Under the pieces are notes generated by a model. It was not told the DNA's origin, ran no database searches, and worked only from the letters and a program-made list of their open reading frames with translations. The position numbers and the translations under genes are program-made. Shown in pieces: positions 1 to 9,341 of a stretch of 64,000 bases of DNA. Location: NCBI GenBank assembly GCA_020628935.1, contig JAHDEG010000009.1, forward strand, positions 1 through 64,000, read 5' to 3'. Source of the DNA: Flavobacteriales bacterium (GTDB lineage Bacteria > Bacteroidota > Bacteroidia > Flavobacteriales_G > JALEGO01). The first letter of the stretch is position 1; each line of letters begins with the position of its first letter.

Positions 1-134
1 TAGAATTTTAAATAAATCTAAAACTCTAAATGAATGACAAAGATAATACTAATAAGGGGAAGTTTATTAAGTATTAATTCTTAGAGTTGTTAGGATATTC
101 AAAAATAAGAGTTATAGCAAATAACATAAATATA

Positions 135-584
135 TTATTTACTCAACAAGTCTTTAAACTCATCATATGAGAACCCTCTACTAAGCATAAAGGTGGAGAT
201 TTTTTGGTTTAAAGTAAGTCTTTTATAAGACTGTTTTAAGACTTTCATTTTCACTATAAAAACATGTTCAATTACTTGAGCATACCTTGCTTCGTCAATT
301 GATGAAATAGCAATATTAATATTGTATTGAGAAACTCTTTTTGCTCGTAAATTTTGAATGATTTTATGCTTCCCCCAATAAGATAAGTTTACTTTATCGT
401 TAGTGAAGCTTTTAGCATAACGTTCTTCGTTGAGGAAATTTTCTGAGATTAACTCTGAAATAATGTTTTGGGAGGTAATAAAATCTACCCCCCAGTTTTG
501 CAATTTTTGCTCAATGTCAAATTGGCAGTACTCCCTTATCGAACAAGCCTTTTTTAAGCGATCTAAAGCTAATTCAGGAAGCAA
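135..584 (-). CDS. recX: RecX-family regulatory protein
   Basis: This is a 149-residue RecX-type protein, a small helical protein that in characterised bacteria binds RecA filaments and limits RecA activity. The three-helix repeat pattern is visible: an N-terminal ALDRLKKACSIREYC stretch, a central FLNEERYAKSF segment typical of the family, and a following KIIQNLRAKRVS helix. Length is normal for the family. The start is a TTG; no in-frame ATG lies between it and the stop codon of the upstream gene, 18 bases away. Both genes are in the same reading frame, separated by a single TAA. Assignment comes from recognisable family motifs; no RecA gene is in the window to confirm context. Confidence 0.85.
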   Translation of the reverse strand: MLPELALDRLKKACSIREYCQFDIEQKLQNWGVDFITSQNIISELISENFLNEERYAKSFTNDKVNLSYWGKHKIIQNLRAKRVSQYNINIAISSIDEARYAQVIEHVFIVKMKVLKQSYKRLTLNQKISTFMLSRGFSYDEFKDLLSK

Positions 585-602
585 TTTTAAAGTAGTATAT
601 CG

Positions 603-824
603 TTAATATTCGTCCTCATCAAAGAAGAAATCCTCTTTAGACGGATAATCAGGCCAGATATCTTCAATGGTTTCAAACTGCTCTTCATCATCCTCAATTT
701 CTTGAAGATTTTCTATAACTTCAAGAGGTGCTCCAGTTCTAATTCCAAAATCAACAAGTTCTTCTTTTGTTGCTGGCCAAGGCGCATCTTCTAAGTAAGA
801 TGCTAATTCAAGTGTCCAATACAT
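603..824 (-). CDS. DUF2795-type small acidic protein
   Basis: This is a 73-residue very acidic protein that begins MYWTLELASYLEDAPWPATK and ends in a run of Asp, Glu and Phe. The pattern (tryptophan plus 'LEDAPWPATKEEL..F..R.GAP..V..NL') matches the small DUF2795 proteins widely conserved in Bacteroidota. Their function is not established. It starts with ATG and lies 18 bases before recX in the same frame, so the two are probably cotranscribed. No signal peptide or membrane segment is visible. Confidence 0.8.
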   Translation of the reverse strand: MYWTLELASYLEDAPWPATKEELVDFGIRTGAPLEVIENLQEIEDDEEQFETIEDIWPDYPSKEDFFFDEDEY

Positions 825-917
825 AATCTAAGTAGTAATTTTTGCAAATCTAATTTTTTTCAGATAAAAAACAAGGAATTTTAAAATTTCTATTAAAATT
901 AGCTTAATACTATGCTG

Positions 918-1997
918 TTATTGGGCTACAGGAGCTTGGGCTGATATAAAATCAACATCTTTATTTAATGGGAAATGCATTAGGTAGGATAAACCATCTT
1001 CAATAGGCATCTCTTCAAATAAAATTTTAAAAAGAGTTTGTGTAATAGGAGCATGAAAACCGTATTTATTAGCTAAACCGTTAATCACCCTAATAGTTCC
1101 AACACCTTCAGCAACATCAGACATTTCATTTAAAACCTCATCTAACGTTTTACCGCTTGCAATCATTCGTCCAACAGTAAAATTCCTACTTAATTGACTT
1201 GAGCAAGTAGCCACCAAATCACCGATACCTGCCATACCCAAAAAAGAACTAGGATTACAGCCAAGAATTGTTCCTATCCATGTTAACTCTGCTAAGCCCC
1301 TTGATATTAACATAGCTTTGGAGTTTTCACCGTAGCCTATACCATGTAGTGCACCAGCCGCAATGGCTATAATGTTTTTAAGCACTCCGGTTAACTCAAC
1401 GCCTTTAACATCTGAGCTAGAATAAACTTTAAAATTTCTATTTGAAAGTGCTTTACGGCCCTGTTTTATTACCTCGTCAAATGTTGATGCTAAAACAGTA
1501 CCAGCCATTTGTCCTTTATCAATTTCTCTTGCGAGATTAGGACCTGAGAAACAGCCAACCCTTTTAGTAATGGTTTCCTCCAGAATAACCTCACTCATTG
1601 TTTTTATGTCGTTTGAATCAATTTTTGAGCTTCCATCGATACTTGCGATATCAAGTGCTGAAATATCAAAACCTTTAACTCCATGAATTATAACATGATC
1701 AGGATTAATATAAGGCGACAATAATCTCATTTTTGAGCGCATAGCATACGAACGTACAACCGGAAAGATTAAAGTACATGTATTCGCAAACTGCTGAGGA
1801 TCTGAAATTACTTTTATAGACTGATCTATCTTTATTCCTTTTATTTCTCCTCCCTCATTTATTTGTTTAATTGACTCTTCTCTCTGTGTAAACACATATG
1901 TTTCACAGTTTTTAGCGAGAAGGTTAGCTATCACACAACCAAACAATCCTGCCCCTACGACACCAACTTTTTTTTTAGGCTTTATACTTAAATTCAT
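918..1997 (-). CDS. gpsA: NAD(P)-dependent glycerol-3-phosphate dehydrogenase
   Basis: The enzyme reduces dihydroxyacetone phosphate to sn-glycerol-3-phosphate, the backbone precursor of phospholipids, in the cytosol. A Rossmann GxGxxG motif is at residues 15-20 (VGVVGAGLFG). The conserved lysine region GVLKNIIAIAAG lies near residue 205, and the C-terminal domain has the TVGRMIA and EGV segments typical of GpsA. Length is 359 residues, slightly above the usual 330-340. Its ATG overlaps the stop codon of the upstream acyltransferase gene by 4 bases, so the two are almost certainly translationally coupled. The acyltransferase uses the product of this enzyme, which makes the pair a coherent phospholipid-initiation operon. 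Confidence 0.95.
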   Translation of the reverse strand: MNLSIKPKKKVGVVGAGLFGCVIANLLAKNCETYVFTQREESIKQINEGGEIKGIKIDQSIKVISDPQQFANTCTLIFPVVRSYAMRSKMRLLSPYINPDHVIIHGVKGFDISALDIASIDGSSKIDSNDIKTMSEVILEETITKRVGCFSGPNLAREIDKGQMAGTVLASTFDEVIKQGRKALSNRNFKVYSSSDVKGVELTGVLKNIIAIAAGALHGIGYGENSKAMLISRGLAELTWIGTILGCNPSSFLGMAGIGDLVATCSSQLSRNFTVGRMIASGKTLDEVLNEMSDVAEGVGTIRVINGLANKYGFHAPITQTLFKILFEEMPIEDGLSYLMHFPLNKDVDFISAQAPVAQ

Positions 1998-3634
1998 ATT
2001 TTATCTTCAAAAGAGTATCCTAATAATCTATTATGGTAAAAGTAAAGCAAGTTCATGTCTTTGGTGTTTATCCTACCTAAACTATCTACGAACAGAACCT
2101 TTTTAGTGTGATAAATTCCAACATTTTTAATTCCATCTTGAATGAGCTCTTCAATTCCTTCCTCACATATAGGGTCTAGCCTTAGCTTACCATTTTTTTC
2201 ATGTTCAATTAGCACCTGCTGAAATTCACTTATTTTTTTGTAGAAAAACAAATATTCAATTGCGGTGTCATTTTCCGTCAGCCTTAACATATTGTATAAA
2301 TCAAAGGCTTCATAACGTTTTTTTATTAACTCAAAAGCTAAAAATGAAACTATATGACTACTTAATACAATATTCTCTTTCTTGTAAGATTCTACTATTT
2401 TATCAGCTAAAATTTGAGTGTACTGGCTATCTCTTTGTTTTAGCAATTTTAGCTTTCCGTCAGACACAAAGTATTTGGTTACATCAATTATTCTTCCGTT
2501 TGATGAAATACTCTCACCATGTTTATTCACATAATTACCTAGTACATCCATTGGTCGGCCAAAAGACAATTTAATTTCAGACCCTTTAGAAAAGAAATTC
2601 CAAATGAATCCTAATACTTGAAAAAAACTACCAAACTGTTCTTTTTGTAAATATACCTTTTCTTTACCCTTTTGTTTAAGATGTTGCTTTACAAGACCTT
2701 GAGCCTCCAACACAAAATGATAGCCAATGACCACTGGCACAACGAATATTTTCTTTTGATTCTCTTTGTTAATGAAGTTTTTTGCCTGAGCTTCGACTAC
2801 TGTACCCAGTAAACCTAGTTTTAATTTATCCTCCATTGAACCCGATCTTGAGCGTGTTCCTCCTGGAAAAAAAAGACTATGAGTGCCTCGTTCAATTGCT
2901 ATTCTACTAAATGCCTTTAGGGTTTCTAAATACGGGGCGTTTTTCTTCCTCCTATCAACTTTGTAAGCTCCTAAACGGTTAATAAAATAACCAATTATCC
3001 TGTTATTAAATAAGTTTAAACCAGCACCGTATAAAAATGGTGGCAGTTTAGCTAAAAACACTCCATAGCCAATAAGTATAGAGTCTAAATTACTAAAATG
3101 AGTTGGCACCAAAACAATTGTGCCTTTGTCTGCAAGTTTTTTTACTTGATCAATAGAGCCCTTTAGCTGAACTTTATCAGAAACTTTCTTCTGATTAGTA
3201 AAAAAGCCCTTAATCCCATTCATAGCTCTACTCAACAACCATGAAAACATAACAGGAACAACAGCAACAGAAAACTTATATGAGCTTAAGTTAAACTTGC
3301 CCGTAATTTCACGTGCATAACCATCAACAATTTCTCGCAAAAGCTCTAATTCTCTATCGGTTTTTTCTTCGTCTGACTCTAAGGCTGTTATCTGAGATAA
3401 TCTTTGTTTGTATTTAGACCATTTCCTGTCTTCTTTCTTAGGGTCGACAGCCCAGGGGGTATGAATTGTTCTGAAAATTTCTTTGTAAACTGTTTTTTCT
3501 AAAACATCTATTAATGAAGAATCTTTTTTTGAAGCTATTTTTTTTAGCTCATTAATACTTTCTAAAATTACCTGCTGAACAAAAGCTTCCTTTTCTTCAT
3601 TTAACTTTATTAAAGGCCAGTTTTTAGATTCCAC
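1994..3634 (-). CDS. PlsB-type glycerol-3-phosphate/1-acyl acyltransferase
   Basis: This is a 546-residue acyltransferase of the PlsC/PlsB fold. The catalytic HX4D motif is at residues 179-184 (THFSNLD). The substrate-binding FPGGTRS motif is at 256-262. A hydrophobic stretch before the catalytic domain (about 120-140) probably anchors it to the inner membrane. The size, with long N- and C-terminal extensions, resembles glycerol-3-phosphate acyltransferases rather than the short PlsC. It precedes gpsA and overlaps it, which supports acylation of glycerol-3-phosphate as its role. The start is GTG. The exact acyl donor and acylation position cannot be read from the sequence. Confidence 0.88.
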   Translation of the reverse strand: MESKNWPLIKLNEEKEAFVQQVILESINELKKIASKKDSSLIDVLEKTVYKEIFRTIHTPWAVDPKKEDRKWSKYKQRLSQITALESDEEKTDRELELLREIVDGYAREITGKFNLSSYKFSVAVVPVMFSWLLSRAMNGIKGFFTNQKKVSDKVQLKGSIDQVKKLADKGTIVLVPTHFSNLDSILIGYGVFLAKLPPFLYGAGLNLFNNRIIGYFINRLGAYKVDRRKKNAPYLETLKAFSRIAIERGTHSLFFPGGTRSRSGSMEDKLKLGLLGTVVEAQAKNFINKENQKKIFVVPVVIGYHFVLEAQGLVKQHLKQKGKEKVYLQKEQFGSFFQVLGFIWNFFSKGSEIKLSFGRPMDVLGNYVNKHGESISSNGRIIDVTKYFVSDGKLKLLKQRDSQYTQILADKIVESYKKENIVLSSHIVSFLAFELIKKRYEAFDLYNMLRLTENDTAIEYLFFYKKISEFQQVLIEHEKNGKLRLDPICEEGIEELIQDGIKNVGIYHTKKVLFVDSLGRINTKDMNLLYFYHNRLLGYSFEDKI

Positions 3635-3785
3635 TCAAAAATTTTGAGCGAAATTAGTGAATTAAGTATTCCACAACAACGTTAAACAAACAAACAGGCA
3701 TTTTTATAAACACTAAACTGTTCATTGTACTTCTAAAGCACAGATAAATTGCGTATTTTAGCGTACAAAATTTATTTATACAAGT

Positions 3786-4406
3786 ATGGGTAAGCATGTT
3801 GCAATAGCTGGAAATATTGGTTCAGGAAAAACCACATTAGCTGAATTATTGGCTAAACATTACAAGTGGGAACCTCAATTAGAAGAATTAGATGACAACC
3901 CATACATAAATGACTTTTATAACGATATGCAACGATGGTCATTTAACCTTCAAGTATATTTTTTAAACTTAAGATTTAACCAAATTCTTGAAATAAGAAA
4001 CAGTGAAAAAACTGTAATTCAAGACAGAACTATTTTTGAGGATGCTTATATTTTTGCGCCTAACTTGCACTCAATGAGCTTGATGACAACTAGAGATTTT
4101 GAAAATTACTTTTCGTTATTTCACTCAATGGAACAGTACATAGAAGCGCCTGATTTACTAATATACCTTAAGGCTAGCGTACCTAAATTAGTAAACCAGA
4201 TACAAAAAAGAGGTAGAGAGTATGAAGAATCTATCCGACTTGATTACCTAAAAAAACTTAACGAACGCTATGAATCTTGGATAGCAACATACAATAAAGG
4301 TAAACTACTAGTAATTGACATTGATGAGAACAACTTCCCTGATGACCAGGAGGATTTAGGCAAAATAATACGAAGAATTGACGCTGAACTTTTTGGGTTA
4401 TTTTAA
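3786..4406 (+). CDS. Deoxynucleoside kinase
   Basis: This is a 206-residue P-loop kinase of the deoxyadenosine/deoxyguanosine kinase family, which phosphorylates salvaged deoxynucleosides to dNMPs. The Walker A motif is at residues 9-16 (GNIGSGKT). The substrate-base region holds W51 and the RFNQ helix, and the D80-R81 pair of the DRS-like motif follows (VIQDRTIFEDA). A lid-type arginine cluster appears later (QKRGREYEE). It opens a tightly packed plus-strand run (kinase, MscS, arginase, argS; gaps of 18, 3 and 6 bases) and is divergent from the acyltransferase gene. Substrate preference cannot be settled here. Confidence 0.88.
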   Translation: MGKHVAIAGNIGSGKTTLAELLAKHYKWEPQLEELDDNPYINDFYNDMQRWSFNLQVYFLNLRFNQILEIRNSEKTVIQDRTIFEDAYIFAPNLHSMSLMTTRDFENYFSLFHSMEQYIEAPDLLIYLKASVPKLVNQIQKRGREYEESIRLDYLKKLNERYESWIATYNKGKLLVIDIDENNFPDDQEDLGKIIRRIDAELFGLF

Positions 4407-4424
4407 TACCACTTTACCAAACCA

Positions 4425-5267
4425 ATGAGTATCAACGAAATAATTAATTTCACCCTTTTCGAATACGATAAGTATAAACTAACCGTACTTTCTTTGCTAT
4501 TAGTAGCACTGATATACGCGGTTACAAAACTGTTAGTTATAACCATTAAAAAGGTACTTGATAACTCAAAGTATAACAACCAAATCGGAAAAGGTAGAGT
4601 TCATTCAACCTACCTTATTTTTAAGTATTTAATATGGCTTATTGCAGCAGTGTTAATGCTGCAATCGGTTGGTCTTAAGCTAACTTTCTTATTAGCTGGT
4701 TCAGCTGCGCTTTTGGTAGGTTTGGGATTTGGACTACAACAAATTTTTGCTGATATAGTTAGTGGCGTTTTTTTACTTTTTGAAGGAAGCATTCAAGTAG
4801 GAAATGTGCTTGAGGTTGATAATATTATTGGCAGAGTTAAATCAATTCAACTCAGAACTTCTAAAGTTATCTCAAGGGATGGCATAATCATAATAATACC
4901 TAATCACAAATTTATTTCGGAAAACGTAGTTAACTGGAGTAACTCATCTCGTGCAACCCGATTTAAAATTAAAGTTGGCGTTGCGTATGGATCTGATGTT
5001 GAAAAAGTAAGAGATTTGCTTTTGGAATGTGCATTAAAAAACAATTCAGTTATAAAAGAATCCAAAGACTTAAGCCCAATAGTTCGCTTAATTGACTTCG
5101 GCAGTAGTTCACTTGATTTTGAATTGCTTTTCTGGTCTAAAAACGTATTTCGTGTAGAAACCACATTAAGCGACATTAGATTTGACATAGTAAAAAGCTT
5201 TAACACAAATAACATTAGTATACCATTTCCTCAAATGGATGTACACATGATTAAAAACAACGATTAG
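4425..5267 (+). CDS. MscS-family mechanosensitive ion channel
   Basis: This is a 280-residue small-conductance mechanosensitive channel of the inner membrane, which opens under turgor stress. There are three N-terminal membrane segments. The third is the glycine/alanine-rich pore helix at about residues 88-115 (GSAALLVGLGFGLQQ), followed by the beta domain signature FADIVSGVFLLFEG and then VGN and the conserved IPNHKF segment. The C-terminal alpha/beta domain runs to the end. Length matches the MscS core. It sits 18 bases after the kinase gene and 3 bases before the arginase gene, so it is probably cotranscribed with them. Confidence 0.93.
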   Translation: MSINEIINFTLFEYDKYKLTVLSLLLVALIYAVTKLLVITIKKVLDNSKYNNQIGKGRVHSTYLIFKYLIWLIAAVLMLQSVGLKLTFLLAGSAALLVGLGFGLQQIFADIVSGVFLLFEGSIQVGNVLEVDNIIGRVKSIQLRTSKVISRDGIIIIIPNHKFISENVVNWSNSSRATRFKIKVGVAYGSDVEKVRDLLLECALKNNSVIKESKDLSPIVRLIDFGSSSLDFELLFWSKNVFRVETTLSDIRFDIVKSFNTNNISIPFPQMDVHMIKNND

Positions 5268-5270
5268 TTT

Positions 5271-6221
5271 ATGAACAGCGCATTAAAAATTGTAGAAATA
5301 AACTCAGAAATAGGTGCCGGTACTAGGGGCTCAAGCACAGGCATTCAGGCAATAAAAACGGCTGCATATAACAATAACGACATATCTAAATTCAAAAAAT
5401 TCAAGCGAGCTATATTAGAAAACAGAAATGAGGCGCTATACGAAGGTCAAAATACTCCAAACGCAAAATACATTGAGCCCTATGCTAAGCACTTTAAATA
5501 TGTATGTGAGGAGGTTAAAGAAATTGCTCAAAACTCAGAAAAGCTTATTTTTTTAACTGGAGATCATTCAAATGCAGCTGCAATAATTAAAGGAATAAGA
5601 AAAGCAAGGCCAACAAAAAAAATAGGCGTTATTTGGATTGATGCTCATGCAGACCTACACACTCCTTACACAACCCCTTCAGGCAATATACATGGAATGC
5701 CCCTTGCTGTGGCTTTAAAAACAGATAACCTCGATAAAAAAAGGAATGCGCCTGATGAAATAACAAAAAAGCTTTGGGAGGATTTTAAAGAACTAGACAC
5801 AAACATACAAGATATTGAATTAGCATTTATAGGCTTAAGAGACACAGAACCAGAAGAAAATTATCTCATTGAAAAACATAATATACCAGTATACACAGTA
5901 AAGCAAGTTGCTGAAAACATGACAGATAATGTAGTAAATCCAATCAAAAAACAGCTAGAGAATTGCGATGAAGTTTACATCTCTTTTGATGTAGATAGTA
6001 TGGACCCTGATCTTGTTTCTTACGGAACTGGCACACCTGTTAAAGGCGGTCTAAGCTTAGAAGATGCCGACAAACTAGTTAGCAGATTACTGGAAACTAT
6101 TAAAACAGTTAAAACATTCGAAATCACTGAAGTAAACCCAACTTTAGACAACAAATGCAATAGAATGGCTGAAGCAGCAAATCAAATACTCAATACCGCT
6201 ATCAAATTTTTAAATCAGTAA
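5271..6221 (+). CDS. Arginase-family ureohydrolase
   Basis: This binuclear-manganese hydrolase probably converts arginine to ornithine and urea. Expected metal ligands are visible: H99 in TGDHS, D124, H126 and D128 in DAHADLHTP, and D240 and D242 in SFDVDSMDPD. The TPSGNIHG segment (135-142) is the substrate-binding loop typical of true arginases, which favours arginase over agmatinase or formimidoylglutamase. Length (316) is normal. It lies 3 bases after mscS and 6 bases before argS. Neighbouring two arginine-consuming enzymes may simply reflect operon economy. No urease or ornithine gene is in the window. Confidence 0.9.
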   Translation: MNSALKIVEINSEIGAGTRGSSTGIQAIKTAAYNNNDISKFKKFKRAILENRNEALYEGQNTPNAKYIEPYAKHFKYVCEEVKEIAQNSEKLIFLTGDHSNAAAIIKGIRKARPTKKIGVIWIDAHADLHTPYTTPSGNIHGMPLAVALKTDNLDKKRNAPDEITKKLWEDFKELDTNIQDIELAFIGLRDTEPEENYLIEKHNIPVYTVKQVAENMTDNVVNPIKKQLENCDEVYISFDVDSMDPDLVSYGTGTPVKGGLSLEDADKLVSRLLETIKTVKTFEITEVNPTLDNKCNRMAEAANQILNTAIKFLNQ

Positions 6222-6227
6222 CCATAC

Positions 6228-8006
6228 ATGAATTTTAAATCATTAAGCACAATTGTACATGAACAGTTAAATCTTATGTACAACCAAGTTATTGCAGACA
6301 GTTTAATTCAAGTTAATAAAACAAGGAAAGACTTCGAAGGAGATATAACACTGGTTGTTTTTCCACTATTAAAAATATCTAAAAAGAAACCAGAATTAAC
6401 CGCTGAAGAAATTGGTGAATACCTAGTGAAAAACCTGGCTAACATTGACTCATATAATGTAGTTAAGGGTTTTTTAAACCTTGTACTGTCTAATAAATTC
6501 ATGTTAAATAATTTAGCCTTAGCAATTAAAAGCGGTTTAAATTATGGAGATTTAGAACAAAAAAACGAAACCGTAATTGTAGAGTATTCATCCCCCAACA
6601 CCAATAAACCACTTCACCTTGGGCATGTGAGGAATATTTTATTAGGATATTCAGTTTCCGAAATTCTTAAAGCCAACGGTTACGATGTAATTAAAACTCA
6701 AATAATTAACGATAGAGGAATTCATATTTGCAAGTCAATGCTGGCTTGGCAAAAATATGGAGAAGGAGAAACCCCTCACAAATCAGAAGTTAAAGGAGAT
6801 AAACTTATAGGTAAATACTACGTCCGTTTTAACGAAGAGTATAAAAAAGAAATAAAAACACTTACAGACCAAGGAATTGATCAAAAAGAAGCCGAACAGC
6901 GAGCCCCAATATTATTAGAAGCGAGGGAAATGCTTCAAAAATGGGAACAATCAGACCCAGAGGTTATTGAACTTTGGAAAATGATGAACGGATGGGTTTA
7001 TGAGGGATTTGACGTTACCTATAAAAATCTTGGAGTTGATTTTGATAAGCTTTATTATGAATCAGAAACCTATTTATTAGGCAAAGAGCTAGTAACTGAA
7101 GGAGTTCAGAAAAATATATTTCAGCAAGAGGAAGACCAATCTATTTGGTGTGACTTAACAAATGACGGACTCGATAAAAAACTACTTTTAAGGAGTGATG
7201 GTACTTCTTTATACATCACCCAAGATATGGGTACTGCTGTTTTAAGATATAGAGATTACCCGAATACAATTAAACAAATTTACACTGTAGGTAATGAACA
7301 AGATTATCACTTTAAAGTGTTATTTAAAGTACTAGATAAATTAGGGTACGAATGGGCTAAAGACAGTTATCATTTGTCTTATGGCATGATGGAGTTGCCC
7401 TCCGGAAAAATGAAATCAAGAGAAGGAACAGTTGTAGATGCAGACGACCTAATGTTTGAAATGTACAGCACTGCAAAGCAAAAAACAATAGACTCCGGCA
7501 AGCTTGAAGATTTAAGTGAAAACAAAAAAGATGAGCTTTATTGGTCAATTGGTTTAGGTGCGCTAAAGTATTTCATCTTAAAAGTTGATCCAAGAAAAAA
7601 AATGCTTTTTAATCCTGAAGAATCAGTAGACTTTCAGGGAAATACAGGACCTTTTATTCAGTATACTCATGCAAGAACTAAGTCTATCGCCAGCAAAGTA
7701 GAAGCGTTATCAAACAAAGACCTAAATGAGAATTACGAATTAAGAAAGGAAGAAAAAGAGGTAATTAAAGTGATACTCGACTTTCCAAACATCATAAAAG
7801 ATGCAGGTAGCACATATAGCCCAGCATTAATAGCAAATTACCTATTTGAACTCGCTAAAACATATAACCAGTTTTATCACGGCTTACCTATTTTAAAAGG
7901 GTCAGATGAAGAAATAAGTTTTAGAGTAACCTTAACCCAAAAAACAGGACAAATTTTACAAAGAGGATTAACATTACTTGGTATATCAGCCCCAGAACAG
8001 ATGTAA
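6228..8006 (+). CDS. argS: Arginyl-tRNA synthetase
   Basis: This class I synthetase charges tRNA-Arg. The HIGH motif appears as HLGH at residues 130-133 within SSPNTNKPLHLGHVRN. The KMSKS equivalent is the degenerate KMKSREG near residues 393-399, which is usual for ArgS. An N-terminal Add-1-type domain precedes the catalytic core, and the C-terminal anticodon-binding domain has the conserved ANYLFELAKTYNQFYH motif. The 592-residue length is normal. It lies 6 bases downstream of the arginase gene. A tRNA-Arg(TCG) gene is found at 61 kb. Confidence 0.97.
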   Translation: MNFKSLSTIVHEQLNLMYNQVIADSLIQVNKTRKDFEGDITLVVFPLLKISKKKPELTAEEIGEYLVKNLANIDSYNVVKGFLNLVLSNKFMLNNLALAIKSGLNYGDLEQKNETVIVEYSSPNTNKPLHLGHVRNILLGYSVSEILKANGYDVIKTQIINDRGIHICKSMLAWQKYGEGETPHKSEVKGDKLIGKYYVRFNEEYKKEIKTLTDQGIDQKEAEQRAPILLEAREMLQKWEQSDPEVIELWKMMNGWVYEGFDVTYKNLGVDFDKLYYESETYLLGKELVTEGVQKNIFQQEEDQSIWCDLTNDGLDKKLLLRSDGTSLYITQDMGTAVLRYRDYPNTIKQIYTVGNEQDYHFKVLFKVLDKLGYEWAKDSYHLSYGMMELPSGKMKSREGTVVDADDLMFEMYSTAKQKTIDSGKLEDLSENKKDELYWSIGLGALKYFILKVDPRKKMLFNPEESVDFQGNTGPFIQYTHARTKSIASKVEALSNKDLNENYELRKEEKEVIKVILDFPNIIKDAGSTYSPALIANYLFELAKTYNQFYHGLPILKGSDEEISFRVTLTQKTGQILQRGLTLLGISAPEQM

Positions 8007-8050
8007 TTAAAATTAAACATTGCATGTTTTTGCATTGTTAATTAACGCTA

Positions 8051-9238
8051 ATGCAAAAAAAAGAACTACTCATTTTAATTCTTCTAGCCTGTGTAAACTT
8101 TACCAATATTGTTGATTTTATGGTAATTATGCCACTAGCCCCGCAATTTGAAAAGGCTTTTCAAATAAACCCAAATCAGTGGAGTTGGGTGGTTAGTTCA
8201 TATGCGTTATCTGCATTTGTTTCAGGCATGTTATGTGTTTTCATTATCGACAAAATGGACCGCAAAAAGTTTTTGCTCTATTCCTACCTAGGCTTTATTA
8301 TAGGCACATATATTTGTTCACTAGCAACTTCTTACAATTTATTAGTTTCTGCGAGAGTGTTAACTGGTTTTTTTGGAGGATTAATTGGCACTGTAGTACT
8401 ATCGATAGTAGGTGATGTAATACCTGTAAAAAGAAGGTCTTTAGCAATGGGTATTATCACTACTGGGTTTTCGGTAGCTGCATCATTTGGAGTTCCATTA
8501 GGTATTTACTTGGCCGATAAATACACTTGGGACACCCCTTTTCTAGTAATAGCAATCTTTGCATCCTGTGTTTGGGTATTATCATACTTTGCTATACCAA
8601 ATGTGAGAGAGCATTTAAAAAATCAAAGTACAGATAAACCCTTCAAAATTTTAAAAGAAATATTAATAGATAAGAATAGACAACGCGCATTTTTCTTTTA
8701 TTCCATATTAATATTCGGACAGTTTCTGGTTATCCCTTTCTTAAGTCCCTACCTAGCTCGAAACTTAGGTTTAGATAGTGCTGGCTTAATACTTATGTAT
8801 GCTGCAGGTGGTATTTGCACTATTGCTACCGCACCGGTATTTGGCAAATTGGCTGATAAATATGGTAGAAAAAAAGTCTTTAAAATACTATTAGTTATAT
8901 CGCTCTTTCCCGTAGCTTTAATAACAAATTTAAACACGAATATTACTGCCTATATATTAATTGTTACAAGTTCATTTTTTGTATTCATAAGCGGAAGACG
9001 AATTCCTGCAATTTCACTAGTAATTGCAACATCTCCCCCCGAAACTAGAGGAGCTTTTATGAGCATAAGGTCTGCATTACAGCAACTTGCAGCAGGCTTA
9101 GCATCGTTTGTATCAGGAGTCATTATTATCGAAAACAGCAATGGTTTATATGAAAGATATAACTGGGTAGGGTATATTTCAATAATCATCTGTTTTACAA
9201 CACTCTTTATGCTTAAAAAAATAAAAGAAGTACACTAA
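8051..9238 (+). CDS. MFS transporter
   Basis: This is a 395-residue inner-membrane protein with about 12 hydrophobic segments. Major facilitator signatures include a D-rich IDKMDRKK loop between segments 2 and 3 (about residues 68-75), and the second-half equivalent GKLADKYGRKK (about 265-275). The N-terminal FTNIVDFMVIMPLAPQF segment resembles arabinose-efflux and drug-efflux type permeases (DHA1-like). The substrate cannot be read from the sequence. It starts 44 bases after argS and may be part of the same transcription unit. Confidence 0.88.
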   Translation: MQKKELLILILLACVNFTNIVDFMVIMPLAPQFEKAFQINPNQWSWVVSSYALSAFVSGMLCVFIIDKMDRKKFLLYSYLGFIIGTYICSLATSYNLLVSARVLTGFFGGLIGTVVLSIVGDVIPVKRRSLAMGIITTGFSVAASFGVPLGIYLADKYTWDTPFLVIAIFASCVWVLSYFAIPNVREHLKNQSTDKPFKILKEILIDKNRQRAFFFYSILIFGQFLVIPFLSPYLARNLGLDSAGLILMYAAGGICTIATAPVFGKLADKYGRKKVFKILLVISLFPVALITNLNTNITAYILIVTSSFFVFISGRRIPAISLVIATSPPETRGAFMSIRSALQQLAAGLASFVSGVIIIENSNGLYERYNWVGYISIIICFTTLFMLKKIKEVH

Positions 9239-9341
9239 AGCATTACAGTAATTAAAATCATTATCAACGTAAACTATCCTTGCAAAAATTGTAGTTGTGC
9301 AATTAGTGCCTTAAATTAGTTTTACTATTTACATTAAGCTT

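Noticed and set aside
4610-5215. Minus-strand open frames within mscS
   Set aside because: They lie entirely antisense to a well-supported gene and resemble no family.
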